The notes under the pieces: generated by a model
Databases searched by the model: none
Told to the model about the DNA's origin: nothing
What the model saw: the letters and a program-made list of their open reading frames with translations, nothing else
Assembly (NCBI GenBank): GCA_000421045.1
Contig: ATWC01000008.1
Span: 1 to 64,000, forward strand
Reading direction: 5' to 3'
Source: Lachnospiraceae bacterium NK4A179
Lineage (GTDB): Bacteria; Bacillota; Clostridia; Lachnospirales; Lachnospiraceae
Length of the DNA: 64,000 bases
Position numbers and translations under genes: made by a program
Shown here: positions 16,532 through 25,930 of the stretch, piece by piece
Layout of the letters: every line of letters begins with the position of its first letter
Numbering within the stretch: the stretch's first letter is position 1

Positions 16532-18217
16532 ATGAGATCAGGGATAAAATTATATTTCATATTATTATCAGCATTATTCATTTTGATCTTTTCGGGGTGC
16601 GGTAAGGCAGATCCTTCTCTTGAATCGGAAGTTGAAGAAACATTTGCGGACGCAGCTGTTTCTGTTTCTGATCCTGATGCGTCTTCCGTATCTGCAGATA
16701 CTTCAGCAGAGGATGAGGCGGCAGAACAGTTACCGGCTGAGAAAAAGAAAGAAGAAAGTTTCATTACGGTCAGTAACTGCACCTGTATTGTATCGGGTAA
16801 AAGCAAAAACACCGTAGAGATCTCATATTCCCAGATAAACCTTCCGGAGTCCATGAAAAGAAGTTATCCGGATCTGACCGCCTCGGTTTCGGATCTTAAT
16901 GCCGAAGTTATGAGAGACGTAGCCGAACTGTATTATGCCCCTCATGATGCAACCTATATGGATGGAGAAGAAGCTGCAAATGAAACCTATGAACGTTATA
17001 TGTCTGTTGTCAGATATGACGATAAGTCTTTTGGCGTGAAGATGCTTTCGACAGATAATAATGATTCATGGCCGCACGGATATTATGAAGAGCATTATTA
17101 TTTTTATGATCTTGAAAGCGGCAAGGCTCTTAAATGCTCAGATATCGTAAGCGACAATTCGGCACTGGCTCCTTTGATGATCGATTATTTTCAGGAATTT
17201 TATTCCGAAGGACTCAGTTCTTTTGACAGAGATTCGGTCGAGAAGTCGTTAAAAAGATATTATCTTGATAAGAACGATCTTAACTGCATTATCTATGACG
17301 GCAAATTTGTCGCGATCCTGGATAACCATTTGCTGGCGATGAGCGTTCCAAGTGCCCAGATGTATATTGATGCCGAGATCAGTGTATCCGATAACAGGCC
17401 GGTCTTTAAAGATGAGTATGCGTTTGATCGCTCCGGAGATCTTTCGGAAAAGGTCAGATATGTGGAAATGAATGTTCCCGATTATCTGATAACAGATGCA
17501 TCTTCTGTTGAAGAAGAGGGTGGAAATAAAGGCTCGGACAAAAAGAGTCATACTGTTACGGTGGCAAGGCTCAATCTGTCACAGGGCCTGTATTATGGTG
17601 ATATGCCGGCCAATACGTCGCCCATAAATTTAAAACTCAAGAATGAAGATATCGGCAAGGTCAAGAATAAGGAAAGCTGGAAAAAAGAAGTAGGATATAC
17701 AGAAGAAAAGAATGTGACGATCACGGGCTTAAAAGCGATCGTCCGTGATGAGTCAGGGGTGGTAACTACCTATGATTTTAAGAATAACGCATTCTCATGT
17801 GACAGCCCCGGTATAGAGGAAAAAAGACTGGGAGAAAAATCTATCAAATATGCCGTGGTCAGTAACGGAGTGCTGTATGTTGAACTGACACATGACAGTT
17901 ATGCCGATGTAAGCGGGAACATAAATGCCAATATCATAGCGATAGATCTTTATACAGAGCAGGTCATCTGGAATTCATGGCCGCTTGTTGCCAATGCGGG
18001 TAATTTTGTGACACTTCCCGAAGACGGAGTGCTGATCTGCGGTTACGGCTTCAGTGACAGCAAAAACTATATATACCAGATTGATATGCTTAACGGCGGA
18101 GTGCTTGCCCAGACAAGGATACAGAATCCGCCCGAAAATATCTATTATGATGAAGAAACATCCATGTTTTATGTGCTTGCATATGACAGAAGCTATACAT
18201 ATGAAGCCGTTCGTTGA
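16532..18217 (+). CDS. Lipoprotein with DUF3298/RsiV-like region and C-terminal propeller-like segment
   Basis: A 561-residue exported protein. A hydrophobic signal peptide ends in the lipobox FSGC, so it should be lipid-anchored on the outer face. A low-complexity acidic/Ser linker (about residues 25-70) follows. The segment YYEEHYYFYDLESGKALKCSDIV resembles the DUF3298 domain of RsiV and PdaC (written here as YYEEHYYFYDL and ESGKALKCSDIV). The last 130 residues (VLYVELTHDSY, IIAIDLYTEQVIW, GVLICGYGFSD) look like beta-propeller or PQQ-type blades. AGGGTGAGG (16511-16519) fits either the ATG at 16532 or an in-frame TTG at 16526. Function unknown. Confidence 0.75.
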   Translation: MRSGIKLYFILLSALFILIFSGCGKADPSLESEVEETFADAAVSVSDPDASSVSADTSAEDEAAEQLPAEKKKEESFITVSNCTCIVSGKSKNTVEISYSQINLPESMKRSYPDLTASVSDLNAEVMRDVAELYYAPHDATYMDGEEAANETYERYMSVVRYDDKSFGVKMLSTDNNDSWPHGYYEEHYYFYDLESGKALKCSDIVSDNSALAPLMIDYFQEFYSEGLSSFDRDSVEKSLKRYYLDKNDLNCIIYDGKFVAILDNHLLAMSVPSAQMYIDAEISVSDNRPVFKDEYAFDRSGDLSEKVRYVEMNVPDYLITDASSVEEEGGNKGSDKKSHTVTVARLNLSQGLYYGDMPANTSPINLKLKNEDIGKVKNKESWKKEVGYTEEKNVTITGLKAIVRDESGVVTTYDFKNNAFSCDSPGIEEKRLGEKSIKYAVVSNGVLYVELTHDSYADVSGNINANIIAIDLYTEQVIWNSWPLVANAGNFVTLPEDGVLICGYGFSDSKNYIYQIDMLNGGVLAQTRIQNPPENIYYDEETSMFYVLAYDRSYTYEAVR

Positions 18218-18233
18218 ATACAAATTATAAAAC

Positions 18234-18262
18234 TTGAACAGGGTGAGGGGTTGTTGTATGAT
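18234..18262 (+). promoter_or_regulatory. yajC promoter
   Basis: TTGAAC (18234-18239), a 17-bp spacer and TATGAT (18257-18262), with TG at 18254-18255 giving an extended -10. Confidence 0.75.
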
Positions 18263-18328
18263 ATTTAGATGTCGCTGATCCCTGCCCTTTTAAGGTGCAG
18301 AATATAATTATTTTAAGGAGATTTAACT

Positions 18329-18709
18329 ATGGAATTCGCATTATTACTTACCGGTACAGCAAACGCAGCTGATCCTGCGGCATCACCTTTAGGCGGAATG
18401 GGTTATTCTTATCTCATTTCCCTGGTGCTGATGGTCGTAATCTTTTACTTCCTTCTTATCAGACCTCAGAGGAAAGAGCAGAAGAAGACACAGGATATGC
18501 TTCAGAGCATGGAAGTAGGTGATGTTGTTGTTACGACAAGCGGTTTCTACGGTGTGCTTATAGATATCACTGAAGATGATGTTATAGTTGAGTTCGGAAG
18601 CAACAAGAACTGCCGTATCCCCATGAGAAAGAGTGCTATAGCTCAGGTTGAGAAGGCTGATGACGGTACTTCTTCTTCCGATGATTCTTCAAAGAAAGAA
18701 AAGAAGTGA
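18329..18709 (+). CDS. yajC: Preprotein translocase subunit YajC
   Basis: A 126-residue membrane protein with one transmembrane helix (about residues 25-48: YLISLVLMVVIFYFLLI) followed directly by the family motif RPQRKEQKK and the compact cytosolic YajC domain (MEVGDVVVTTSGFYGVLIDI). It associates with SecDF and assists Sec-dependent export. AAGGAGA precedes the ATG. It has its own promoter and lies 11 bases before leuB, an unusual partner; secD and secF are not in the window. The Ser/Lys-rich tail (SSSDDSSKKEKK) is poorly conserved in the family. Confidence 0.92.
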   Translation: MEFALLLTGTANAADPAASPLGGMGYSYLISLVLMVVIFYFLLIRPQRKEQKKTQDMLQSMEVGDVVVTTSGFYGVLIDITEDDVIVEFGSNKNCRIPMRKSAIAQVEKADDGTSSSDDSSKKEKK

Positions 18710-18720
18710 GGCAGTGACTG

Positions 18721-19806
18721 ATGGATCTTAATATCGTTTGTATACCGGGTGACGGCATAGGCCCGGAGATAGTCAGAGAAGCAAAGAAAGTGCTCGATAA
18801 GACGGCTTCTGTCTATGGGCACAATATAAAATATACCGATATCCTGATGGGGGGAGCATCTATCGATGTTCATGGCGTGCCTCTTACCGATGAGGCGATC
18901 GCTACGGCAAAGGCTGCCGATGCAGTGCTTATGGGATCTATCGGCGGTGATACCAACACATCTCCCTGGTATAAGCTTCCTCCCGAAAAGAGACCGGAGG
19001 CAGGACTTCTTAAGATAAGAAAAAGTCTTGGGCTTTTTGCAAATTTAAGGCCGGCTGTTCTTTATCCTGAACTTAGGGGAGCATGCCCTTTAAAGGAAGA
19101 GATTTCTGCAAAAGGTTTTGATCTGCTCATAATGAGAGAACTTACCGGCGGTCTTTACTTTGGCGAGCGAAAAACTGTTGAGGAGAACGGTCAGAAGATA
19201 GCGACCGATACTCTTACATATTCTGAGGCCGAGATCAGACGTGTTGCTGTCAAAGGCTTTGAAACAGCAATGCGCAGAAGAAAGAAACTGACAAGCGTTG
19301 ATAAAGCAAACGTGCTTGATTCATCAAGGCTCTGGAGAGCCGTAGTCAATGAAGTTGCAAAGGACTATCCGGAAGTGGAAGTGTCTCATATGCTTGTAGA
19401 CAACTGTGCTATGCAGCTTGTCCGCGATCCGTCACAGTTTGACGTGGTACTTACCGAGAATATGTTCGGTGATATCCTTTCGGATGAGGCATCCATGGTG
19501 ACCGGTTCGATCGGCATGCTTGCAAGTGCTTCTCTTAACGAGACAAAGTTCGGACTTTATGAGCCCAGCCACGGATCTGCACCGGATATTGCCGGTAAGG
19601 ATCTTGCAAATCCTATTGCGACAGTTCTTTCGGCATCCATGATGCTCAGATTTTCTTTTGATCTCGGAAAAGAAGCTGACGCCATAGATAATGCAGTATC
19701 ACAGGTGCTTAAGGATGGTTTCCGTACAGGAGACATTTATTCTGAAGGATGTACCAAAGTCGGCTGCACGGAAATGGGCAATCTTTTAGCAGAACGTATT
19801 AAATAA
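18721..19806 (+). CDS. leuB: 3-isopropylmalate dehydrogenase
   Basis: NAD-dependent oxidative decarboxylation of 3-isopropylmalate in leucine synthesis. The 361-residue protein shows [11 protein letters not shown] at the start, the substrate loop [12 protein letters not shown], the catalytic-site Lys and Tyr regions, [15 protein letters not shown], and the metal-binding [34 protein letters not shown] is typical of LeuB rather than isocitrate dehydrogenase. It opens a leuB-ilvD-ilvB group. leuA, leuC and leuD are elsewhere. Confidence 0.95.
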   Translation: MDLNIVCIPGDGIGPEIVREAKKVLDKTASVYGHNIKYTDILMGGASIDVHGVPLTDEAIATAKAADAVLMGSIGGDTNTSPWYKLPPEKRPEAGLLKIRKSLGLFANLRPAVLYPELRGACPLKEEISAKGFDLLIMRELTGGLYFGERKTVEENGQKIATDTLTYSEAEIRRVAVKGFETAMRRRKKLTSVDKANVLDSSRLWRAVVNEVAKDYPEVEVSHMLVDNCAMQLVRDPSQFDVVLTENMFGDILSDEASMVTGSIGMLASASLNETKFGLYEPSHGSAPDIAGKDLANPIATVLSASMMLRFSFDLGKEADAIDNAVSQVLKDGFRTGDIYSEGCTKVGCTEMGNLLAERIK

Positions 19807-19821
19807 ACAGTTTTAACAGGG

Positions 19822-19862
19822 GGAGGCTCCCTTATGATGGAATTCTGTCATAAACAGCCTCC
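19822..19862 (+). other. Nested inverted repeat in the leuB-ilvD gap
   Basis: GGAGGCT (19822-19828) pairs with AGCCTCC (19856-19862). Between them ATGATGG/CTGTCAT forms an inner stem with two G-T pairs around an AATT loop. No T tract follows, and the ilvD ribosome site (AAGGAGG, 19884-19890) lies 21 bases downstream. It may be a processing or stability element, or part of a leader control. No leader peptide with branched-chain codons is seen. Confidence 0.45.
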
Positions 19863-19896
19863 TTCTTTCATACTTAAAACCACAAGGAGGCATTTT

Positions 19897-21567
19897 ATGA
19901 ACAGCGATTCAGTTTTCAGGGGGCTTCAGCAGGCTCCTCACAGAAGTCTTTTCAATGCGATCGGTCTTACCGAAGAAGAGAGAAAGCGTCCTCTTATAGG
20001 TATCATCTCTTCACAGAGTGAGATCATTCCCGGACATGTGAATATTGATAAGATCGCAGAGGCCGTTAAGCTGGGTATTGCGGAAGCAGGCGGCACTCCG
20101 ATCATCATGCCGGCTATCGCTGTATGTGACGGTATCGCAATGGGACATGTAGGAATGAAGTATTCCCTTGTCACAAGAGACCTGATCGCAGATTCAACAG
20201 AATGTCTCTTAAGAGCGCATGGCTTTGACGGTGTTGTTATGATCCCGAACTGCGACAAGAATGTTCCGGGACTCTTAATGGCTGCTGCGCGCGTAAATAT
20301 TCCCACAGTATTCTGCTCAGGCGGTCCTATGTTAGCCGGTCATGTTGACGGAAGGAAGCGTTCACTCTCATCAATGTTTGAGGCAGTTGGCTCAGTTGCT
20401 GCCGGCAAGATGACAGAAGAGAAGCTGGCCGAATATGAGGAAAAGGTTTGTCCTACCTGCGGTTCATGCTCAGGTATGTACACCGCAAATTCAATGAACT
20501 GCCTTACAGAGGCAATAGGTATGGGTCTTCGCGGAAACGGAACGATCCCTGCCGTATATTCTGCACGTATAAGACTTGCAAAGACAGCAGGATATAAGGT
20601 TATGGAGATGATAGAGAAAAATATCCGTCCCCGTGACATTATGACAAAAGATGCATTCATGAATGCTCTTGCGGTTGATATGGCACTTGGCTGCTCAACC
20701 AATACAATGCTTCATCTGCCTGCGATTGCTCATGAAGCAGGTATCGAGATCAACATGGAGATCGCAAACGAAGTTTCAGACAGAACTCCTAATCTCTGCC
20801 ATCTTGCACCTGCAGGTCCTACATATATGGAGGATCTTAATGAAGCAGGCGGAGTATATGCGGTAATGCATGAGCTTGATAAGAAAGGTCTCTTAAAGAC
20901 CGACGGCATTACGGTAACAGGCAAGACTATCGCCGAGAATATAAAGAATGCCGAGAATATGGATCCCGAAGTAATAAGACCTATCGAGAATCCGTTTATG
21001 CCTAACGGAGGTATTGCGGTTCTTAAGGGTAATCTTGCACCAGATACAGGTATAGTAAAGAGAAGCGCTGTTGTACCCGAGATGATGGTTCATGAAGGAC
21101 CTGCCCGTGTATTTGACAGTGAGGAAGATGCGATCGCTGCAATACTTGGCGGCAAGATCGTAGCCGGAGATGTGGTAGTTATCAGATATGAAGGTCCTAA
21201 GGGCGGCCCCGGAATGAGAGAAATGCTCAATCCCACATCTGCAATAGCAGGTATGGGCCTTGGATCATCTGTTGCACTTATCACTGACGGGCGTTTCTCC
21301 GGAGCATCCAGAGGCGCTTCCATCGGTCATGTTTCACCCGAGGCAGCTGTCGGCGGACCTATAGCATTCGTTAAAGAGGGTGATACGATCCTGATCGATA
21401 TACCGAATAATAAGCTTGAACTCAAGGTTTCCGATGAAGAGCTTGCAAAGCGTAAGGCTGAATGGAAGCCGGTTGAAAAGCCTGTTACAGGATACCTTGC
21501 AAGATACCGCGCAATGGTAACATCAGGCAATACAGGCGCTATACTTCGTATCCCGGGGGAGAATTGA
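19897..21567 (+). CDS. ilvD: Dihydroxy-acid dehydratase
   Basis: Fe-S enzyme that dehydrates 2,3-dihydroxy acids to the keto acids leading to valine, isoleucine and leucine. The 556-residue length is normal. Cluster-binding cysteines are visible in PNCDKNVPG and [17 protein letters not shown]. The C-terminal [12 protein letters not shown] and [11 protein letters not shown] blocks are standard. I start it at 19897, 21 codons inside the longest frame, because AAGGAGG (19884-19890) sits seven bases upstream and the product then begins MNSDSVFRG as expected. One base separates it from ilvB. Confidence 0.95.
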   Translation: MNSDSVFRGLQQAPHRSLFNAIGLTEEERKRPLIGIISSQSEIIPGHVNIDKIAEAVKLGIAEAGGTPIIMPAIAVCDGIAMGHVGMKYSLVTRDLIADSTECLLRAHGFDGVVMIPNCDKNVPGLLMAAARVNIPTVFCSGGPMLAGHVDGRKRSLSSMFEAVGSVAAGKMTEEKLAEYEEKVCPTCGSCSGMYTANSMNCLTEAIGMGLRGNGTIPAVYSARIRLAKTAGYKVMEMIEKNIRPRDIMTKDAFMNALAVDMALGCSTNTMLHLPAIAHEAGIEINMEIANEVSDRTPNLCHLAPAGPTYMEDLNEAGGVYAVMHELDKKGLLKTDGITVTGKTIAENIKNAENMDPEVIRPIENPFMPNGGIAVLKGNLAPDTGIVKRSAVVPEMMVHEGPARVFDSEEDAIAAILGGKIVAGDVVVIRYEGPKGGPGMREMLNPTSAIAGMGLGSSVALITDGRFSGASRGASIGHVSPEAAVGGPIAFVKEGDTILIDIPNNKLELKVSDEELAKRKAEWKPVEKPVTGYLARYRAMVTSGNTGAILRIPGEN

Positions 21568-21568
21568 T

Positions 21569-23266
21569 ATGGCATCAAGAAAAAAGAAAGCTGAAGCCAG
21601 AGAACTCACAGGCTCACAGATTGTTATAGAGTGTCTTAAAGAACAGGGTGTTGATACGGTTTTCGGTTATCCCGGAGGTTCCATCCTCAATATATATGAT
21701 GAGCTTTATAAGCATTCAGACGAGATAAGGCATATTCTTACAAGCCATGAGCAGGGCGCTGCTCATGCGGCTGACGGTTATGCAAGAGCAACCGGTAAAG
21801 TGGGCGTATGTATGGCTACTTCAGGCCCCGGTGCAACCAATCTGGTTACAGGCATAGCAACTGCATATATGGACAGTGTTCCTCTGGTTGCTATCACGGC
21901 AAACGTAACGCTTCCCTGGCTTGGCAAAGATACTTTCCAGGAAGTTGATATAGCCGGTATCACGATGCCTATCACAAAGCATGGAACCATCGTTAAGGAT
22001 GTTAAGGATCTGGCACCTACGATACGCAGGGCTTTTGCTATCGCAAAGAGCGGCAGACCGGGTCCTGTACTTGTAGATATAACAAAGGATGTGACTGCAG
22101 CAAAATGCATGTACACACCTGAAAAGCCTTATCTTCTCGATCAGCCCGTTCAGTATGACGAGAATGATATAAAGAAGGCTGTAGAACTTATCAAAGCATC
22201 AAAGAAGCCTCTTATCTATGTCGGAGGCGGTGCTGTCATCAGCGGTGCAAATAAGGAACTTGCCGAGTTTGCAAAGAAGGCTGATGCTCCCGTATGCGGT
22301 TCGCTTATGAGCAAAGGCTCATTTGATGAGACTGATGCCAGATATACCGGAATGATCGGTATGCATGGTTCAAAGACCACAAACAAGGCAGTATGTGAAT
22401 GTGACCTTCTTATTACATTAGGTGCAAGATTCTCTGACCGTGTAGTATCGGATCCCAAGATCTTTGCATCACAGGCAAAGATACTCCATATAGATATCGA
22501 TGCTGCCGAGATCAACAAGAATATAAAGGTGACTGCAGCGGTCATCGGTGATCTGAAGGAAGTGCTTTCCAAGATAAACAGCAAGGTCGGCACACTTAAT
22601 CATTCAGAATGGATGAAGCATATTAAACAGATGAAGGCGGAGATGCCGCTTTCATACGATAAGGATACGCTTACATGTCCGTATGTGATCGAAGAGCTCT
22701 ATAAGGCAACGAAGGGTGATGCGATCATCACCACGGATGTAGGACAGCATCAGATGTGGACCGCCGAGTATTATAAATATACAAAGCCGCGTACATTCCT
22801 TACTTCGGGCGGTTTAGGTACGATGGGTTACGGCCTTGGAGCATGCATAGGCGCCAAAGTCGGGGTACCGGATAAAACAGTTGTTAATATCGGCGGTGAC
22901 GGATGTTTCCGTATGAATATGAATGAGCTTGCAACTGCTTCAAGATATAATCTTCCGATCATCCAGATAATCATAAACAACAATGTTCTCGGAATGGTAA
23001 GACAGTGGCAGACTCTGTTCTATGGTGCCCGCTATTCACAGACGGTACTCGAGGACAAGGTTGATTACGTAAAACTTGCAGAGGCTCTCGGATGTGAGGC
23101 TGTGCGAGTTACAAAGAAGGAAGAGGTAATGCCTGCCCTTAAGAAGGCACTTAAAGCAAAGGGACCTTTTGTGATCGATTGTGTGATCGCCAAGGATGAC
23201 AAGGTATTCCCTATGGTGCCCGGCGGAAAGCCGCTTGATACGGCTTTTGATGCATCGGATATGTAA
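21569..23266 (+). CDS. ilvB: Acetolactate synthase, large (catalytic) subunit
   Basis: ThDP-dependent enzyme making acetolactate or acetohydroxybutyrate, the first common step of branched-chain synthesis. The 565-residue protein has the N-terminal DTVFGYPGGSILNIYDEL, the ThDP-activating Glu in SHEQGAAHAADGYARATGK, the central FAD/adenine-binding domain, and the C-terminal ThDP/Mg2+ motif GGDGCFRMNMNEL ending in NNNVLGMVRQW. A ribosome site (GGGGGAGA) lies within the end of ilvD. No regulatory ACT-domain subunit gene (ilvN/ilvH) follows; the next gene is serC behind its own promoter. Confidence 0.95.
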   Translation: MASRKKKAEARELTGSQIVIECLKEQGVDTVFGYPGGSILNIYDELYKHSDEIRHILTSHEQGAAHAADGYARATGKVGVCMATSGPGATNLVTGIATAYMDSVPLVAITANVTLPWLGKDTFQEVDIAGITMPITKHGTIVKDVKDLAPTIRRAFAIAKSGRPGPVLVDITKDVTAAKCMYTPEKPYLLDQPVQYDENDIKKAVELIKASKKPLIYVGGGAVISGANKELAEFAKKADAPVCGSLMSKGSFDETDARYTGMIGMHGSKTTNKAVCECDLLITLGARFSDRVVSDPKIFASQAKILHIDIDAAEINKNIKVTAAVIGDLKEVLSKINSKVGTLNHSEWMKHIKQMKAEMPLSYDKDTLTCPYVIEELYKATKGDAIITTDVGQHQMWTAEYYKYTKPRTFLTSGGLGTMGYGLGACIGAKVGVPDKTVVNIGGDGCFRMNMNELATASRYNLPIIQIIINNNVLGMVRQWQTLFYGARYSQTVLEDKVDYVKLAEALGCEAVRVTKKEEVMPALKKALKAKGPFVIDCVIAKDDKVFPMVPGGKPLDTAFDASDM

Positions 23267-23411
23267 CAGGACTGTGCAGAACGAAAGAATTATGGCGATT
23301 TCAGTATATTTTATTGGTTGTTTTTATATTGACTAGGAACCGCCCTAAGTTGTAAACTTGTATAAGTCTGACAAGATTTTTTGTACAATTTTTCATAAAT
23401 GCAATGCCTGC

Positions 23412-23440
23412 TTTAGTCTACGACAGACATTTCATATAAT
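23412..23440 (+). promoter_or_regulatory. Likely serC promoter
   Basis: TTTAGT (23412-23417), a 17-bp spacer and a perfect TATAAT (23435-23440), about 30 bases before the GTG. The 200-base gap upstream also holds palindromes ACTTGTATAAGT (23357-23368) and TTGTACAA (23381-23388) that could be operators. Confidence 0.55.
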
Positions 23441-23469
23441 AACAAGCTATCCACAAGGAGGAAAAAGAA

Positions 23470-24552
23470 GTGAGCAGAGTGTACAATTTCTCAGCAGGAC
23501 CTGCGGTTCTGCCGGAGGAAGTCTTAAAAGAGGCTGCAGATGAGATGATGGATTACCGCGGATGCGGTATGTCAGTAATGGAGATGAGCCACAGGTCAAA
23601 GGTTTATGATGAGATCATCAAGACCGCTGAGGCAGACTTCCGATCTCTGCTTGGAGTTCCTGATAATTATAAAGTGCTTTTCTTACAGGGAGGCGCACAT
23701 CTTCAGTTCGCAGCTATCCCTATGAATCTTATGAAGAATAAGGTTGCTGACTATATCGTTACAGGTCAGTGGGCTAAGAAGGCTTGGAAAGAAGCAAGTC
23801 TTTACGGTACAGCAAACAAGATCGCATCTTCAGAGGATAAGATGTTCTCATACATCCCTGACTGCTCCGATCTTCCTATATCTCCTGATGCAGATTACGT
23901 TTATATCTGCGAGAATAATACGATTTACGGAACAAAGTATAAGACTCTTCCCAACACAAAGGGCAAGACTCTCGTATCCGATGTTTCATCTTGCTTCCTT
24001 TCGGAGCCCATGGATGTTACAAAGTACGGCCTTATCTACGGCGGCGTACAGAAGAACATCGGACCTGCAGGTGTTGTTATCGTTGTGATCAGAGAAGACC
24101 TCATCACAGATGATGTTCTTCCCGGCACACCGACCATCATGAAGTATAAGACTCAGGCAGATGCTGATTCACTTTACAACACACCTCCCTGCTATGGTAT
24201 CTATATCTGTGGTAAGGTATTCAAGTGGATCCAGAAGATGGGCGGACTTGATGCAATGAAGCAGATCAACGAGGAGAAGGCTAAGGTCCTCTATGATTAT
24301 CTCGATGAGTCAAATATGTTCAAGGGAACAGTACGCAGAGAAGACAGATCTCTCATGAACGTTCCTTTCGTAACAGATTCAGAGGAGCTTAATGCTAAGT
24401 TCATCGCTGAGTCAAAGGCTGCCGGTTTCGAGAACCTTAAGGGTCACAGATCAGTAGGCGGTATGAGAGCTTCTATCTACAACGCTATGCCTATCGAAGG
24501 TGTTAAGGCTCTTGTAGACTTCATGAAGAAGTTTGAGATGGAAAATAAATAA
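23470..24552 (+). CDS. serC: Phosphoserine aminotransferase
   Basis: PLP enzyme that transfers the amino group of glutamate to 3-phosphohydroxypyruvate in serine synthesis. The 360-residue protein begins RVYNFSAGPAVLPEEVL, a SerC hallmark, has FLQGGAHLQFAAIPMNL, and the PLP-Lys region in YGGVQKNIGPAGV. The start codon is GTG, supported by AAGGAGG (23455-23461). It is followed 29 bases later by serA. Confidence 0.95.
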   Translation: MSRVYNFSAGPAVLPEEVLKEAADEMMDYRGCGMSVMEMSHRSKVYDEIIKTAEADFRSLLGVPDNYKVLFLQGGAHLQFAAIPMNLMKNKVADYIVTGQWAKKAWKEASLYGTANKIASSEDKMFSYIPDCSDLPISPDADYVYICENNTIYGTKYKTLPNTKGKTLVSDVSSCFLSEPMDVTKYGLIYGGVQKNIGPAGVVIVVIREDLITDDVLPGTPTIMKYKTQADADSLYNTPPCYGIYICGKVFKWIQKMGGLDAMKQINEEKAKVLYDYLDESNMFKGTVRREDRSLMNVPFVTDSEELNAKFIAESKAAGFENLKGHRSVGGMRASIYNAMPIEGVKALVDFMKKFEMENK

Positions 24553-24581
24553 TCATTTTTGGAAAGGCAAGGTTAAATATT

Positions 24582-25748
24582 ATGGCATATAATTATCATT
24601 GCTTGAATCCTATCGCACAGATCGGCCTTAATGGATTCTCAGCTGATTATAACAAGACTGATGATGTAAATGATGCAGAGGCAATACTTGTCCGCAGTGC
24701 GGCAATGCATGACATGGAGCTTCCTGAGAAACTTCTTGCAGTAGCCCGTGCAGGTGCAGGTGTTAACAATATCCCTCTTGATAAGTGCGCAGAGAAAGGT
24801 ATCGTAGTTTTCAATACTCCCGGCGCAAACGCAAATGCAGTTAAGGAGCTGGTTCTCGCAGGCATGCTCATCGCATCACGTGATATCGTAGGCGGTATCG
24901 AATGGGTAAGATCTGATGCTTCAGATGAGAATGTTGCAAAAGCAGCAGAGAAGGAAAAGAAGAAGTTCGCAGGTACTGAGATACTTGGCAAGAAGCTTGG
25001 TATCATCGGTCTGGGCGCGATCGGTGTAAAGGTTGCCAATGCTGCCATAGCTCTTGGCATGGAAGTTTACGGCTATGATCCTTATCTTTCGGTAAAAGCT
25101 GCATGGGGACTCAATTCAAGCGTTCATCATGTTTCTGATGTAAACGATATTTATAAGCAGTGTGATTACATCACTATCCATGTTCCTCTGCTTGATTCAA
25201 CAAAGGGCATGATCAACAAGGAAGCTATCGATCAGATGAAGGAAGGTGTTATAATCCTTAACTTCGCACGTGACCTTCTTGCTGATGAGAATGCCGTTCT
25301 TGACGGTATCGCAGCAGGCAAGATCCGCAAATATGTATCTGATTTCGCTAATCCTACAACAGCAGGCAAGGATGGTGTTATCCTTCTTCCTCATCTTGGA
25401 GCTTCAACTGCTGAGGCAGAAGATAACTGTGCTGTAATGGCTGTAGAAGAAATTCGTAATTTCATCGAAAACGGCAATATCATCAACTCGGTTAACTATC
25501 CTAATGTTGATTCGGGTGTTTGCCAGACAGCTGCACGTATCACCATCTGCCATAAGAATCTTGCAAACATGATCACTAAGTTCACTGCAATCTTTGGCGA
25601 TCAGGGAATCAATATCTCCAACATGGTCAACAAGTCAAAGGGTGATTATGCTTACACTATGATCGATACCGATTCTGCTTCCACAGATGATATCGTAAAG
25701 AAGCTTGAAGCTATCGATGATGTTATCAAGGTAAGAGTAATAAAATAA
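24582..25748 (+). CDS. serA: D-3-phosphoglycerate dehydrogenase with ACT domain
   Basis: First enzyme of serine synthesis: NAD-dependent oxidation of 3-phosphoglycerate. The 388-residue protein has a Rossmann fold with GLGAIGVKVANAA (about residue 145), the FNTPGANANAVKELV segment and the catalytic-His region LLPHLGASTAEAEDN. The last 70 residues form an ACT domain, suggesting serine feedback. It begins with AYNYHCLNPIAQIGL rather than the short leader of E. coli SerA, as in other Clostridia. GGAAAGG lies upstream. A strong terminator follows. Confidence 0.93.
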   Translation: MAYNYHCLNPIAQIGLNGFSADYNKTDDVNDAEAILVRSAAMHDMELPEKLLAVARAGAGVNNIPLDKCAEKGIVVFNTPGANANAVKELVLAGMLIASRDIVGGIEWVRSDASDENVAKAAEKEKKKFAGTEILGKKLGIIGLGAIGVKVANAAIALGMEVYGYDPYLSVKAAWGLNSSVHHVSDVNDIYKQCDYITIHVPLLDSTKGMINKEAIDQMKEGVIILNFARDLLADENAVLDGIAAGKIRKYVSDFANPTTAGKDGVILLPHLGASTAEAEDNCAVMAVEEIRNFIENGNIINSVNYPNVDSGVCQTAARITICHKNLANMITKFTAIFGDQGINISNMVNKSKGDYAYTMIDTDSASTDDIVKKLEAIDDVIKVRVIK

Positions 25749-25767
25749 AACTTTGCCGATACGCATT

Positions 25768-25800
25768 AAAACCACGGGTACTGCCCGTGGTTTTTTTTTA
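25768..25800 (+). terminator. Rho-independent terminator after serA
   Basis: AACCACGGG (25770-25778) pairs perfectly with CCCGTGGTT (25784-25792) around a five-base loop and continues into a nine-base T tract. Confidence 0.95.
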
Positions 25801-25876
25801 TCGCAGGGGCTGAAAACTTAAGAATAATGCCTTTTATGCCGATATCATATATGGTGAATTATGCCCGGAATCGTTG

Positions 25877-25882
25877 TATAAT
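25877..25882 (+). promoter_or_regulatory. Likely -10 of the exported-repeat-protein gene
   Basis: A perfect TATAAT at 25877-25882, 48 bases before the ATG. The -35 at 17 bp is poor, so recognition may need an activator. Confidence 0.45.
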
Positions 25883-25930
25883 ATTCAAAGAATGAGCGAA
25901 GCAGCGTAGCAGCGCAGAATGGAGGATTTT

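Noticed and set aside
19834-19896. Upstream ATG at 19834 as the ilvD start or a leader peptide
   Set aside because: It lacks its own spacing to a ribosome site, lies inside the hairpin, and has no run of Ile, Leu or Val codons.
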